64,000 nt of DNA, from NCBI GenBank assembly GCA_026707745.1, contig JAPOWG010000116.1:62001-126000 (forward strand), given 5' to 3'. Made by a program: the position numbers and the translations under genes. This DNA is from Chloroflexota bacterium (GTDB lineage Bacteria > Chloroflexota > Anaerolineae > Aggregatilineales > Phototrophicaceae). The notes beneath the pieces are model-generated. The model was not told where the DNA came from, ran no database searches, and worked only from the letters and a program-made list of their open reading frames with translations. The first letter of the stretch is position 1, and every line of letters begins with the position of its first letter. Positions 1 through 8,067 of the stretch are shown in pieces.

Positions 1-327
1 CTAGATATGCGCGGCAATCTGGCTGACGATTTTGCCTTTGGGCTTGAAGCCGGTGATACGCTCCACCGCTTCACCACCTTTGAACAGAATCAAAGTTGGA
101 ATACCCATAATGCCATAATTGATCAGGATATCCTGGTTGGCATCGGCATCGACCTTGGCGACGCGCAGCTTGCCGTCGTACTCATCGGCGATCTCGTCAA
201 CGATGGGCGCGATCATCTTGCAGGGGCCGCACCATTCCGCCCAAAAGTCGACCAAAACCGGCGTTTCACTGTCCAGAACTTTGCTCTGAAATTCGTCCTG
301 GCTAACATCGAAAGTCTTCAAGCCCAT
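1..327 (-). CDS. trxA: Thioredoxin
   Basis: This is a 108-residue classical thioredoxin, a cytoplasmic dithiol-disulfide reductase. The active site WCGPC is at residues 32-36 and the cis-proline motif GIPT follows near residue 78. The length is that of the family. The start is the ATG at 327, chosen because AAGGAG lies 7 bases upstream (335-340). The reading frame stays open further upstream, but that extension has no thioredoxin similarity. The stop codon is the first three bases of the window, so the gene is complete. It is divergent from hrcA. Confidence 0.96.
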   Translation of the reverse strand: MGLKTFDVSQDEFQSKVLDSETPVLVDFWAEWCGPCKMIAPIVDEIADEYDGKLRVAKVDADANQDILINYGIMGIPTLILFKGGEAVERITGFKPKGKIVSQIAAHI

Positions 328-445
328 TGGGTTTCTCCTTGGGATTCTTGGGTCACGCGGCGAGACTGTTTCGCCGCGTTCCTGTAGCTCCGTCACGTAG
401 TTTATGGACGAGCGGCGTGAAAAACATCTTACATCAGATTTTCCT

Positions 446-474
446 TTGACGCACCCTAGAGCGCGTGTTAGCAT
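446..474 (+). promoter_or_regulatory. Candidate hrcA promoter with a degenerate CIRCE-like half site
   Basis: TTGACG (446-451) and TAGCAT (469-474) are separated by 17 bp, a reasonable sigma-70-type promoter 35 bp ahead of hrcA. TTAGCATTC (468-476) overlaps the -10 box and matches 8 of 9 positions of the left CIRCE half (TTAGCACTC). The right half is poor: GAGTAA appears at 488 with an 11-base rather than 9-base gap. HrcA autoregulation here is therefore only a weak inference. Confidence 0.4.
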
Positions 475-511
475 TCAAGCCATTTATGAGTAAACGCCAG
501 CGACATCCTTG

Positions 512-1603
512 ATGAACGACGAACAACAATTGCCCAATCTAAGCAGCCGTCAGGAAGACATTCTCACCTGCATCGTGCAGGCCTATTCGGAAAATCCGGA
601 GCCGGTCGGTTCCCGTCATCTGGTAGAGAATTATCAACTCAATATCAGTTCGGCGACCGTGCGCAACGAGATGTCTCGGCTGGAAGAGATGGGTTATATT
701 GCCGCGCCTCATACCTCGGCCGGGCGCGTGCCGACGGCAGCCGGCTTCCGCTATTTTGTACGTCGCCTGCTGCAAACGCGCAGTCTAACGCGCAACGAGC
801 AGAGCCATATTTCCGAGCGGGTCGGCACATTGCATGCGGGCATGGAACAATGGATGCGCCGCACAGCCACATTGCTCGCGCGTTCGGTGCAGTCCGCATC
901 CATTGTGACGCCGCCCATCTCGCAGACCAATTCCTTCAAGCACGTCGAGTTGATCTCGATACAGGGACGCCTTGCGCTGATGGTGCTGGTATTAAACAGC
1001 GGCAGCGTGCATCAGCGTATGCTGACACTGGCGGAACCGGTGCCGCAGCTTCAATTGGCGGAGGCGGCCAAACGCGTCAACGAGGCCTGCGCCGATTTCG
1101 GCGCGCAGCAGGTGCGCCTCAAAAGCATCAACCTGCCGATGCTGGAACGCGAAGTGGCGGAATTAACTGCCGAACTGATAGAGCATGCCGACAACAATCA
1201 GGTGCGCGTCATTTATCGAGACGGATTGAGCCGGATGATGGAAAGCTTTGGCGATGACGAGGGAGCGCAGCAGGCGATCCGCATCCTGGAAGAGCATACC
1301 GTGCTCAATGCCCTGGTCAACGAACTGCTGGATCGACTGCCGCCCGATGACAGCGATGACGTCAATGTCCAGGTGGTCATCGCCGGCGACGACCGCTACG
1401 AAGATCTAAGCCGCTTGAGCATGGTGCTAAGCCGCTATGGCGATCCGCAAAAGATGAGCGGCGCCATCGGCGTCTTGGGTCCCACGCATATCAATTACGG
1501 GCGCGCTATCAGCACCGTGCGCTATGTCTCCAACTTGATGACCAATGTATTGTCGACGCTGTATCAGGACAATGCGGACGGTGCCGCCGGCAGCAACATA
1601 TAA
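512..1603 (+). CDS. hrcA: Heat-inducible transcription repressor HrcA
   Basis: HrcA represses class I heat-shock genes by binding CIRCE operators, and its activity depends on GroE in studied bacteria. The 363-residue protein has an N-terminal winged helix (about residues 10-80) with the family signature GYIAAPHTSAGRVPT and the following YFVRRLL. A GAF-like dimerisation region and the C-terminal GAIGVLGPTHINYGRA block come after it. Length fits the family (about 340-360). TTG at 509 could also start translation, but the adjacent ATG at 512 is preferred. It heads hrcA-grpE-dnaK-dnaJ, a common arrangement. No convincing complete CIRCE was found upstream. Confidence 0.95.
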   Translation: MNDEQQLPNLSSRQEDILTCIVQAYSENPEPVGSRHLVENYQLNISSATVRNEMSRLEEMGYIAAPHTSAGRVPTAAGFRYFVRRLLQTRSLTRNEQSHISERVGTLHAGMEQWMRRTATLLARSVQSASIVTPPISQTNSFKHVELISIQGRLALMVLVLNSGSVHQRMLTLAEPVPQLQLAEAAKRVNEACADFGAQQVRLKSINLPMLEREVAELTAELIEHADNNQVRVIYRDGLSRMMESFGDDEGAQQAIRILEEHTVLNALVNELLDRLPPDDSDDVNVQVVIAGDDRYEDLSRLSMVLSRYGDPQKMSGAIGVLGPTHINYGRAISTVRYVSNLMTNVLSTLYQDNADGAAGSNI

Positions 1604-1726
1604 ACTTCATAAGAAACGGGATCGCTTATACAAATCTTTTAATCCTGCGCTATGCTAGGGACGATATTTTGGCTATCCCGCGATAGGGTATTAAGACGGA
1701 TCAATTGCACGTTTCAGGATTAGCAT

Positions 1727-2338
1727 ATGAGCGATGTAAAAGACCCCGCTGAAGAACTCGACAAAGAAAACGAAGACGAATTGAGCGCCGCCCCCGAATC
1801 GGCGGAAGGATTGCCGACCGAGGGAGGCGCCGACGGCAGCGACAAAGATGAGCAAGAAGCGCCGGAATTGCCGGAAGGCATTAACCTGATGCAAGCACTC
1901 ATTGAAGCGCAGAAGGAAGCGCAGAGCAATAAGGATGGCTGGCAGCGCGCCCGCGCCGAATTCGCGAATTACAAGAAGCGGATCGAGCGCGAACGGATCG
2001 AACTTTTTCAGCGGGCGTCGCTCGACACGCTTAAGGCGCTGCTGCCGATCGTTGACGATTTCGACCGCGCCTTCGAGAGCGTGCCCGAAGATATCAGCGA
2101 CAATCCCTGGATCGGCGGCGTGTCCATGATCCAGCGCAAGTTCGTCACGCTGCTGGAACAATATGAAGTCGAGGCAATCGACCCGACGGGAGATCTTTTT
2201 GATCCCAATCTGCATCAAGCCATCGGCACGGAAGAGAGCGCTGAAATCGAAAGCGGGCACGTCACCGAGACATTGCAAAAGGGCTACCGCGCGGGTGATA
2301 AAATCTTGCGATTGGCCTTGGTCAAGGTAGCAAGCTGA
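1727..2338 (+). CDS. grpE: Nucleotide exchange factor GrpE
   Basis: GrpE releases ADP from DnaK and so resets the chaperone cycle. The 203-residue protein has an acidic, disordered N-terminus (about 1-50), a long coiled-coil helix (about 60-105), and the C-terminal beta domain ending in the typical VLQKGYR-like block (here TLQKGYRAGDKILRLALVKV). The start has AGGA 8 bases upstream. It lies between hrcA and dnaK in the expected order, with a 123-bp gap after hrcA that could hold a second promoter. No unusual features. Confidence 0.96.
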   Translation: MSDVKDPAEELDKENEDELSAAPESAEGLPTEGGADGSDKDEQEAPELPEGINLMQALIEAQKEAQSNKDGWQRARAEFANYKKRIERERIELFQRASLDTLKALLPIVDDFDRAFESVPEDISDNPWIGGVSMIQRKFVTLLEQYEVEAIDPTGDLFDPNLHQAIGTEESAEIESGHVTETLQKGYRAGDKILRLALVKVAS

Positions 2339-2399
2339 AAACGCAAAGGAACCAAAGCCAAGCTGGTCAGAACACCAGATAGAAACAGGAGTAATCGGA

Positions 2400-4277
2400 A
2401 TGGGCAGAATCATTGGAATCGACCTGGGCACCACAAACTCGGTTGTCGCGGTGATGGAAGGCGGCGAGCCGACCGTCATTCCTTCTTCGGAAGGCGGCAA
2501 CCTGATCCCGTCCGTGGTCGCCATCAATACCAAAACGGGCGAGCACCTGGTCGGGCGCGTGGCCCGCAACCAGGCCGTAGTGAACCCGGAAAATACCATC
2601 TTTTCGGTCAAGCGCTTCATGGGCCGCAAGTTCAATGACAAGGAAGTGAAGGACGCGGCCAAACTGGTGCCCTACAAGGTATCGGCGGCTTCAAACGGCG
2701 ACGTCCGCATTCGATTGAACGACCGCGACTACAGCGCGCCGGAGATCTCGGCGATGGTCCTGCAAAAGCTCAAAGCGGATGCCGAGGCCTATTTGGGAGA
2801 AGCGGTAGATCAAGCGGTGATCACCGTGCCGGCCTATTTCAACGACACGCAGCGCAACGCGACCAAAGACGCGGGCAAAATCGCCGGTTTGGAAGTGCTG
2901 CGCATCATTAACGAGCCGACGGCGTCGAGCCTGTCATATGGCCTGGGCGAACGCAACGAAGGCATTATCGCGGTCTACGACCTGGGCGGCGGCACCTTCG
3001 ATATTTCGATCCTCGAGGTCGCCGACGGGGTCTTCGAGGTCAAATCGACCAACGGCGATACCTACCTGGGCGGGGACAACTTCGACGACCGCGTCATCAA
3101 TTGGATAGCCGATGAGTTCAGCCGAGAAAACGGCATTGACCTCCGGCAGGATCGTCAGGCGCTGCAACGCTTGAAAGAAGCGGCCGAGAAAGCGAAGATC
3201 GAGCTTTCGACCACCTTGAGCGCCGAGATCAACCTGCCCTTTATCACGGCGGACGCGGGCGGACCAAAGCACCTGAATATGAGCCTGTCGCGCGCCAAGC
3301 TGGAAAGCCTGGTCGATGATTTGGTGCGCAGCACCATCGAGCCTTGTCGGCTGGCGTTGAAGGACGCCGGCTTGTCCACCGGCGATGTCGACGCGGTTCT
3401 GCTGGTAGGCGGCATGACGCGCATGCCGGCCATCCAGGAATCCGTCAAGGACTTCTTCGGCAAAGAGCCGACTAAGGGCGTCAATCCCGATGAGGTGGTC
3501 GCGCTGGGCGCTGCCATTCAAGCGGGCGTATTGGGCGGCGACGTCAAAGACATCCTGCTGCTGGATGTGACGCCGCTGACGCTGAGCGTGGAAACGCTGG
3601 GCGGCGTTGCGACCGCCATGATCGACCGTAATACCACCATACCAAGCAAGAAGTCGCAGATCTACTCGACGGCGGCCGACAGCCAGACCACGGTCGAGAT
3701 CCACATCGTGCAAGGCGAACGGCCGATGGCGAGCGATAACAAGTCGCTGGGCAAGTTCATGCTCGATGGCATTCCGCCGGCGCCGCGCGGATTGCCGCAA
3801 ATCGAGGTGACCTTCGATATTGACGCCAACGGCATCCTCAATGTGGGCGCCAAGGACAAGGCGACCGGGCGCGAGCAAGCGATCACGATCACCGCCAGCA
3901 GTGGCTTGTCCGATGACGAAGTCGACAAGATGGTGGCGGAAGCGGAGAAGTTCGCCAGCCAGGACGCCGAACGCAAAGAGGAGGCGGAGGTCAAGAACCA
4001 GGCGGAAGGCGCCGTCTTCCAGGCCGAGAAGCTGATTCGCGAAAACAAGGACAAGCTGCCGGAAGAAGCCGTGCAGCAGACCGAGGAAAAAATCGCGGCG
4101 GTCAAGGCGGCGCAGGAGAGCGGTAACGTCTCCGAGATCAAAGCGGCGACCGAGGCCTTGATGGCGCAATTGCAAACGCTGGGCGCGCAGATGTACGAGG
4201 AGGCTCCCCCGGCCGATGGCCAGCCCGCGGCCGAAGATGACGAGGATGTCATCGACGCCGAATTCACCGAGACCTAA
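2400..4277 (+). CDS. dnaK: Molecular chaperone DnaK (Hsp70)
   Basis: DnaK is the ATP-dependent cytoplasmic Hsp70. The 625-residue protein begins with the phosphate-binding motif GIDLGTTNS (residues 5-13). DLGGGTFD follows near residue 200 and LVGGMTRMP near 335, then the beta-sandwich substrate domain and a helical lid. The acidic tail EDDEDVIDAEF ends much like other DnaK proteins. AGGAG stands 8 bases before the ATG. It works with the neighbouring GrpE and DnaJ. A perfect palindrome follows the gene at 4308-4331. Confidence 0.98.
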   Translation: MGRIIGIDLGTTNSVVAVMEGGEPTVIPSSEGGNLIPSVVAINTKTGEHLVGRVARNQAVVNPENTIFSVKRFMGRKFNDKEVKDAAKLVPYKVSAASNGDVRIRLNDRDYSAPEISAMVLQKLKADAEAYLGEAVDQAVITVPAYFNDTQRNATKDAGKIAGLEVLRIINEPTASSLSYGLGERNEGIIAVYDLGGGTFDISILEVADGVFEVKSTNGDTYLGGDNFDDRVINWIADEFSRENGIDLRQDRQALQRLKEAAEKAKIELSTTLSAEINLPFITADAGGPKHLNMSLSRAKLESLVDDLVRSTIEPCRLALKDAGLSTGDVDAVLLVGGMTRMPAIQESVKDFFGKEPTKGVNPDEVVALGAAIQAGVLGGDVKDILLLDVTPLTLSVETLGGVATAMIDRNTTIPSKKSQIYSTAADSQTTVEIHIVQGERPMASDNKSLGKFMLDGIPPAPRGLPQIEVTFDIDANGILNVGAKDKATGREQAITITASSGLSDDEVDKMVAEAEKFASQDAERKEEAEVKNQAEGAVFQAEKLIRENKDKLPEEAVQQTEEKIAAVKAAQESGNVSEIKAATEALMAQLQTLGAQMYEEAPPADGQPAAEDDEDVIDAEFTET

Positions 4278-4307
4278 AGAGGAATCAAGATACCAATGGC
4301 TTATGAT

Positions 4308-4331
4308 CGGGGTATAATCACTTATACCCCG
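4308..4331. promoter_or_regulatory. Perfect 10-bp inverted repeat between dnaK and dnaJ
   Basis: CGGGGTATAA, a 4-base TCAC loop, then TTATACCCCG form a perfect inverted repeat in the 114-bp dnaK-dnaJ gap. There is no T-run on either side, so it is not a classic intrinsic terminator. It could be an operator, or a hairpin that tunes dnaJ level relative to dnaK by processing or partial termination. Function is inferred only. Confidence 0.5.
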
Positions 4332-4391
4332 TTTCACATTCCGGTAAAATGAGCGGCCGAAAAACTAGAGGGCGCGTACAGGACCTCTTCC

Positions 4392-5534
4392 ATGCCTAGA
4401 GATTATTATGAAGTGCTCGGCGTAGCGCGGAGCGCGGACACAAACGAGATCAAGACCGCCTTCCGGCGTCTGGCGCGTCAGTACCACCCCGATGTCAGCC
4501 GGGAAGCCGGCGCCGAGGAACGCTTCAAGGAAATCAACGAGGCCTACGAGGTTCTGGCCGATGACGAGAAGCGCGCCCGTTACGACCGCTTTGGCCACGC
4601 CGGCGTCAATGGCGGCGGTGGCGGCTATGGGCCCGGCATGGGCGGCTTCGGCTTTGAAGACATTTTTGATATTTTCAACAGCGCTTTCGGCGATACGCCG
4701 GGGGGACGACGCCGGGCCCCGAACAGCGGCCGCGACCGGCGGGTCGATGTGACGATTGACTTCGTCGAGGCTGTATTTGGCGTCGAAAAGGAGATCGAGT
4801 TTTCCCGCCTGGAACGCTGTGATGTCTGTGAGGGCAGCGGCGCTTCGGAGGGATCGAGACCCACCACCTGCCGAACTTGCGACGGCAGCGGCGAGCTGCG
4901 CCAAGTTCAGCAGACCTTCCTCGGGTCCATGGTCAGAGTGAATACCTGCCCCAATTGCGGCGGAAAAGGCACGGTCATTTCCAAGCCCTGCCGCAATTGC
5001 GATGGTTCTGGCCGCCGGCGCAAGAAAGCCGCCTTGAATGTCAAGATCCCGGCCGGCGTCAGCGAGGGCATCCAGATTCAAGTGCGCGGCGACGGCGATG
5101 CCGGCGAACAGGGCGCGCCGCCGGGCAATTTATTCGTCGTGGTGCACGTCAAAGATCACGAGTTCTTCAAGCGCAAGGAAAATGACATCATCCTCGATAT
5201 CAGCATCAATGTGGCGCAGGCGACCCTGGGCGACCGGATCAGCGTCGACACCGTGGACGGACCGGTCGAATTGAGCCTGCCCCCGGGCACACAGACGGGA
5301 AAGGTCTTCCGCTTGCGAGGCAAGGGCATTCCCCGCCTGCGCAGCGACGGGACCAACTCCGGTCGCGGCGATCAGTTGGTATACGTTCAGGTAGAGACGC
5401 CGACCCAATTGACCGAGCATCAGCGCGAACTGTTCGAGCAGTTGGCGGAGACCTTCGGGCGCGAGATAAGTCCGCAGGCGGCCGGTCGCGGGTTTTTCGA
5501 CAAAGTAATGGATTTCCTCGGCGGCGAAAACTAG
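4392..5534 (+). CDS. dnaJ: Chaperone DnaJ (type I Hsp40)
   Basis: DnaJ stimulates DnaK ATPase and delivers substrates. All type I parts are present in 380 residues: a J domain (1-70) with HPD at 32-34, a Gly-rich linker (about 75-95), and a zinc-binding region (about 143-210) with four CxxCxGxG repeats (CDVCEGSG, CRTCDGSG, CPNCGGKG, CRNCDGSG). The C-terminal substrate and dimerisation domains follow. AGGA lies 8 bases before the ATG. prmA follows after 9 bp, suggesting co-transcription. Confidence 0.97.
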   Translation: MPRDYYEVLGVARSADTNEIKTAFRRLARQYHPDVSREAGAEERFKEINEAYEVLADDEKRARYDRFGHAGVNGGGGGYGPGMGGFGFEDIFDIFNSAFGDTPGGRRRAPNSGRDRRVDVTIDFVEAVFGVEKEIEFSRLERCDVCEGSGASEGSRPTTCRTCDGSGELRQVQQTFLGSMVRVNTCPNCGGKGTVISKPCRNCDGSGRRRKKAALNVKIPAGVSEGIQIQVRGDGDAGEQGAPPGNLFVVVHVKDHEFFKRKENDIILDISINVAQATLGDRISVDTVDGPVELSLPPGTQTGKVFRLRGKGIPRLRSDGTNSGRGDQLVYVQVETPTQLTEHQRELFEQLAETFGREISPQAAGRGFFDKVMDFLGGEN

Positions 5535-5543
5535 CCCGCGCTC

Positions 5544-6476
5544 ATGAGCAACTGGATCGAAGTATCGATGCGGGTTGACGGCGAAAGCGCGGAAGCCCTC
5601 GCCGAAGTCTTGGGGCGATTTGGTCACCAGGGCGTGTCGCTGGAACAGGATGGCATCCCGCCAGATACCTGGGACGAAGATGAAGTCCCGCCCGCGGAAA
5701 ACTTGATCCTGCGCGCCTACTTCCTCGATGACGACCACTTCCCCGGCAAGAAAAGGGAATTAGAGGCCGCGCTGGGCCACATGCGGCTGATGTACCCGAT
5801 GCCCGTACCCAGATATAGCACCGTACGGGAAGATGACTGGGGGGAGGCCTGGAAAGCGCATTATCAGCCCTTGCGACTTGGAAAGCGTTTGCTTGTTCGT
5901 CCACTGTGGGTCGATGTTGATTTGGCGCAAGAGGACATAGAAATCGCGCTGGACCCGGGCATGGCTTTCGGCACAGGTACGCATCCCACAACGCAACTCT
6001 GTCTGGAGGCGCTGGAGACGATGGCGAATCCGGCGATGGATGTATTGGACCTGGGATGCGGCAGCGGCATTCTGGCTATCGCGGCGGCCAAGCTGGGCGC
6101 CGGGAAAGTGCTGGCGCTGGATATCGACCCGATTGCCGTGCGCGCCACACGGGAGAACGCCGCTCTAAATGGCGTCGCGCAGCAGATCGTCGCCGAACAA
6201 GGCAGCTTGGAGAGCGTCATCTCTTCCGCGCGACGCTTTGATATGGTGATGGTGAATATCCTGGCGCGGGTCATACTTGAGATGAGCGAGCGGCAGTTGG
6301 GTCAAATCCTGCGGCCGGGCGGGATCGCCCTATTCAGCGGCATTATTGACAGTCAAGCGAACGAGGTCGAAGCAGGCCTGCGGCGCGCGGGATTGACGCC
6401 CATAGCGCGTCGCAAAAAGGGCGACTGGGTACTTATTGAGACAGTACGACCGCTAGACCAGACCGCCGGGGAATAG
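5544..6476 (+). CDS. prmA: Ribosomal protein L11 methyltransferase
   Basis: PrmA methylates ribosomal protein L11 using S-adenosylmethionine. The 310-residue protein has an N-terminal substrate-recognition domain (about 1-110) and a Rossmann methyltransferase domain. SAM motif LDLGCGSGILAI is near residue 168, with an acidic ribose-binding residue in ALDIDP and the NILARVI motif near 236. Preceding FGTGTHPTTQLC is typical of PrmA. It follows dnaJ by 9 bp, a very common bacterial linkage, and lacks an obvious ribosome binding site, so it may be translationally coupled. Confidence 0.94.
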   Translation: MSNWIEVSMRVDGESAEALAEVLGRFGHQGVSLEQDGIPPDTWDEDEVPPAENLILRAYFLDDDHFPGKKRELEAALGHMRLMYPMPVPRYSTVREDDWGEAWKAHYQPLRLGKRLLVRPLWVDVDLAQEDIEIALDPGMAFGTGTHPTTQLCLEALETMANPAMDVLDLGCGSGILAIAAAKLGAGKVLALDIDPIAVRATRENAALNGVAQQIVAEQGSLESVISSARRFDMVMVNILARVILEMSERQLGQILRPGGIALFSGIIDSQANEVEAGLRRAGLTPIARRKKGDWVLIETVRPLDQTAGE

Positions 6477-6488
6477 TCAGTCGCGATC

Positions 6489-7205
6489 ATGGCGCAGCTT
6501 AACGGGAAAGAGCGATCTGAATACGTGCAAGCGATGTTCGACCGCATCGCGGCGCGTTACAACTTGATGAACCGCATTATCTCCGGCGGGCAAGACCTGA
6601 AGTGGCGTCGCTTTGTCGTGGAAGCCGCTGATTTGCCGCGAGCTGGCGCGCTGCTTGACATCGCGACCGGCACCGGCGACATCGCCTTTGAAGCGCTGAA
6701 GCGGCGTCCGGAAGCTATGGTTGTCGGCGCCGATTTCGCGCTGCAAATGATGCAAATTGGGCGGCGGCAAGGTCGCTACGGCAGTCTGGTGAGATGGACA
6801 GGCGCCGATGCGCTGCAGTTGCCCTATGCCGACAACTGTTTCGACGCGGTGGTTTCGGGTTATCTGATGCGCAACGTAGCGGATATCCCGCGCGCGCTCG
6901 CCGAGCAACGGCGGGTGCTCAAGCCGGGCGGACGCATCGTCATACTGGATACGACCCCGCCGCCACGGAACCTGCTGCAACCCTTGATTCTCGCGCATCT
7001 AAAGTTTGGGATACCTCTGCTTGGCCGTTTGATCGCGGGTAAATCCGCCAGCGACGCCTATCGCTACTTGCCGGAATCGACGCGCGCCTTCAAAACACCT
7101 GAGGAACTGGCGCAACTGATCGAAAGCGCGGGCTTCGCCGATGTGCGCTTCCGAACGTTCATGTTCAGCACGATGGCGGCTCATTGGGGCTGTAAATCAC
7201 CATAA
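6489..7205 (+). CDS. menG: Demethylmenaquinone methyltransferase (MenG/UbiE family)
   Basis: This enzyme makes the final C-methylation of menaquinone. The 238-residue protein has the N-terminal family block FDRIAARYNLMNRIIS, SAM motif DIATGTGDIAF near residue 60, SGYLMRNV, and the signature RYLPESTRAFKTPEEL. It ends with AAHWGCK, equivalent to the usual A-H-x-G-x-K end. It begins 12 bp after prmA. Menaquinone rather than ubiquinone is inferred from the likely phylum and would feed the complex I genes at 31-40 kb. Confidence 0.92.
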   Translation: MAQLNGKERSEYVQAMFDRIAARYNLMNRIISGGQDLKWRRFVVEAADLPRAGALLDIATGTGDIAFEALKRRPEAMVVGADFALQMMQIGRRQGRYGSLVRWTGADALQLPYADNCFDAVVSGYLMRNVADIPRALAEQRRVLKPGGRIVILDTTPPPRNLLQPLILAHLKFGIPLLGRLIAGKSASDAYRYLPESTRAFKTPEELAQLIESAGFADVRFRTFMFSTMAAHWGCKSP

Positions 7206-7209
7206 AAAA

Positions 7210-7233
7210 ACGAGCCAACCGCGGTTGGCTCGT
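7210..7233 (-). terminator. Intrinsic terminator after infA
   Basis: A perfect 12-bp palindromic stem (ACGAGCCAACCG with its complement) is followed, on the minus strand, by seven T residues (complement of the A-run at 7204-7210). It ends the minus-strand infA transcript and may also slow plus-strand transcription leaving menG, whose stop is only a few bases away. Confidence 0.85.
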
Positions 7234-7334
7234 CCCTTAACTATGAAACTAAAATATGGGATTGCTCCCCAAGGCATCATCGCGGGAAGCGACGACCATC
7301 CCATCCAAGCCCCCGATCAGGGGGCGTCCAGGTA

Positions 7335-7571
7335 TTACGCGCGTACGTTGTTTTTGTGCCTGTAGATGATACGCCCCCGATTCATATCATAGGCGCTCAT
7401 CTCGACTTTGACACGGTCTCCCAAAAGTATACGTATGTAATACTTTCGCATTTTGCCCGACAAATATGCCAGGACTTGATGTCCGTTATCCAGTTCAACT
7501 TTAAACTGCGTATTGGGTAACGCTTCGATTACCGTTCCTTCAACTTCGATCTTTTCTTCTTTCTTGGCCAT
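7335..7571 (-). CDS. infA: Translation initiation factor IF-1
   Basis: IF-1 occupies the ribosomal A site during initiation. The 78-residue protein is a single S1/OB-fold: it starts MAKKEEKIEVEGTVIEALPN and contains GHQVLAYLSGKMRK and ILLGDRVKVEMS. Usual length is about 72, so it is slightly extended at the C-terminus. AGGAGG stands just 3 bases before the ATG. It is transcribed with rpsU upstream and ends at the terminator at 7210-7233. Confidence 0.96.
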   Translation of the reverse strand: MAKKEEKIEVEGTVIEALPNTQFKVELDNGHQVLAYLSGKMRKYYIRILLGDRVKVEMSAYDMNRGRIIYRHKNNVRA

Positions 7572-7737
7572 GTTCCTCCTAAGTGAACTAAACAGCCTGC
7601 CTCATAAAAACGTAGAAATCCGCTGCGGTTCCCGCCTGCGCAACGGGCTTGTGGTTTTCAAATCCGCGGCGCGCATCCGCCTGCAAGCGCCACAAACGGA
7701 ATTGTCAGACGCGCTTTGGCAGCAACTAGCGGATGAA

Positions 7738-7929
7738 TCACACTTTGCGTTGCCGCCGGCGCGAGCGACGAATCGCTTTCTTCTTTTCGATGCGACGCAA
7801 TTCGCTCTTGGAAATGTGCCAACGTTTCCGGCGGACAGTGCTAAGTATGCCGGCATTTGTCACCCGTTTGCGAAATCGCCGCAAGAGTTGTTCTTGACTT
7901 TCGCCTGGCTTTAGCCTTACCGAAGCCAT
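7738..7929 (-). CDS. rpsU: 30S ribosomal protein S21
   Basis: S21 is a small basic protein of the 30S subunit near the anti-Shine-Dalgarno region. The 63-residue frame starts MASVRLKPGESQEQLLRRF and ends in a very basic tail. The ATG at 7929 is preferred because GGTGAT (complement of 7937-7942), which matches the distal part of the Shine-Dalgarno consensus, is 7 bases upstream. A GTG at 7941 would add four residues. The gene sits 138 bp after the first rpsA paralogue and 166 bp before infA. Confidence 0.92.
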   Translation of the reverse strand: MASVRLKPGESQEQLLRRFRKRVTNAGILSTVRRKRWHISKSELRRIEKKKAIRRSRRRQRKV

Positions 7930-8067
7930 GCTCGAAATCACCGCCTTTTTGTGTGAATCGTACGAAAATGATTAACTCTAAGCTAACCAGCAAAAGGAGT
8001 GTACACGACAAACCGGCCCAATGCCATATCGCGTTTCGCGCCGGCGGCCTTAAGGCTATGCTCGGGC

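Noticed and set aside
468..493. CIRCE-like inverted repeat before hrcA
   Set aside because: The left half fits 8 of 9, but the right half fits only about 4 of 9 and the spacing is 11 instead of 9. It is kept only as a weak note in the promoter entry.
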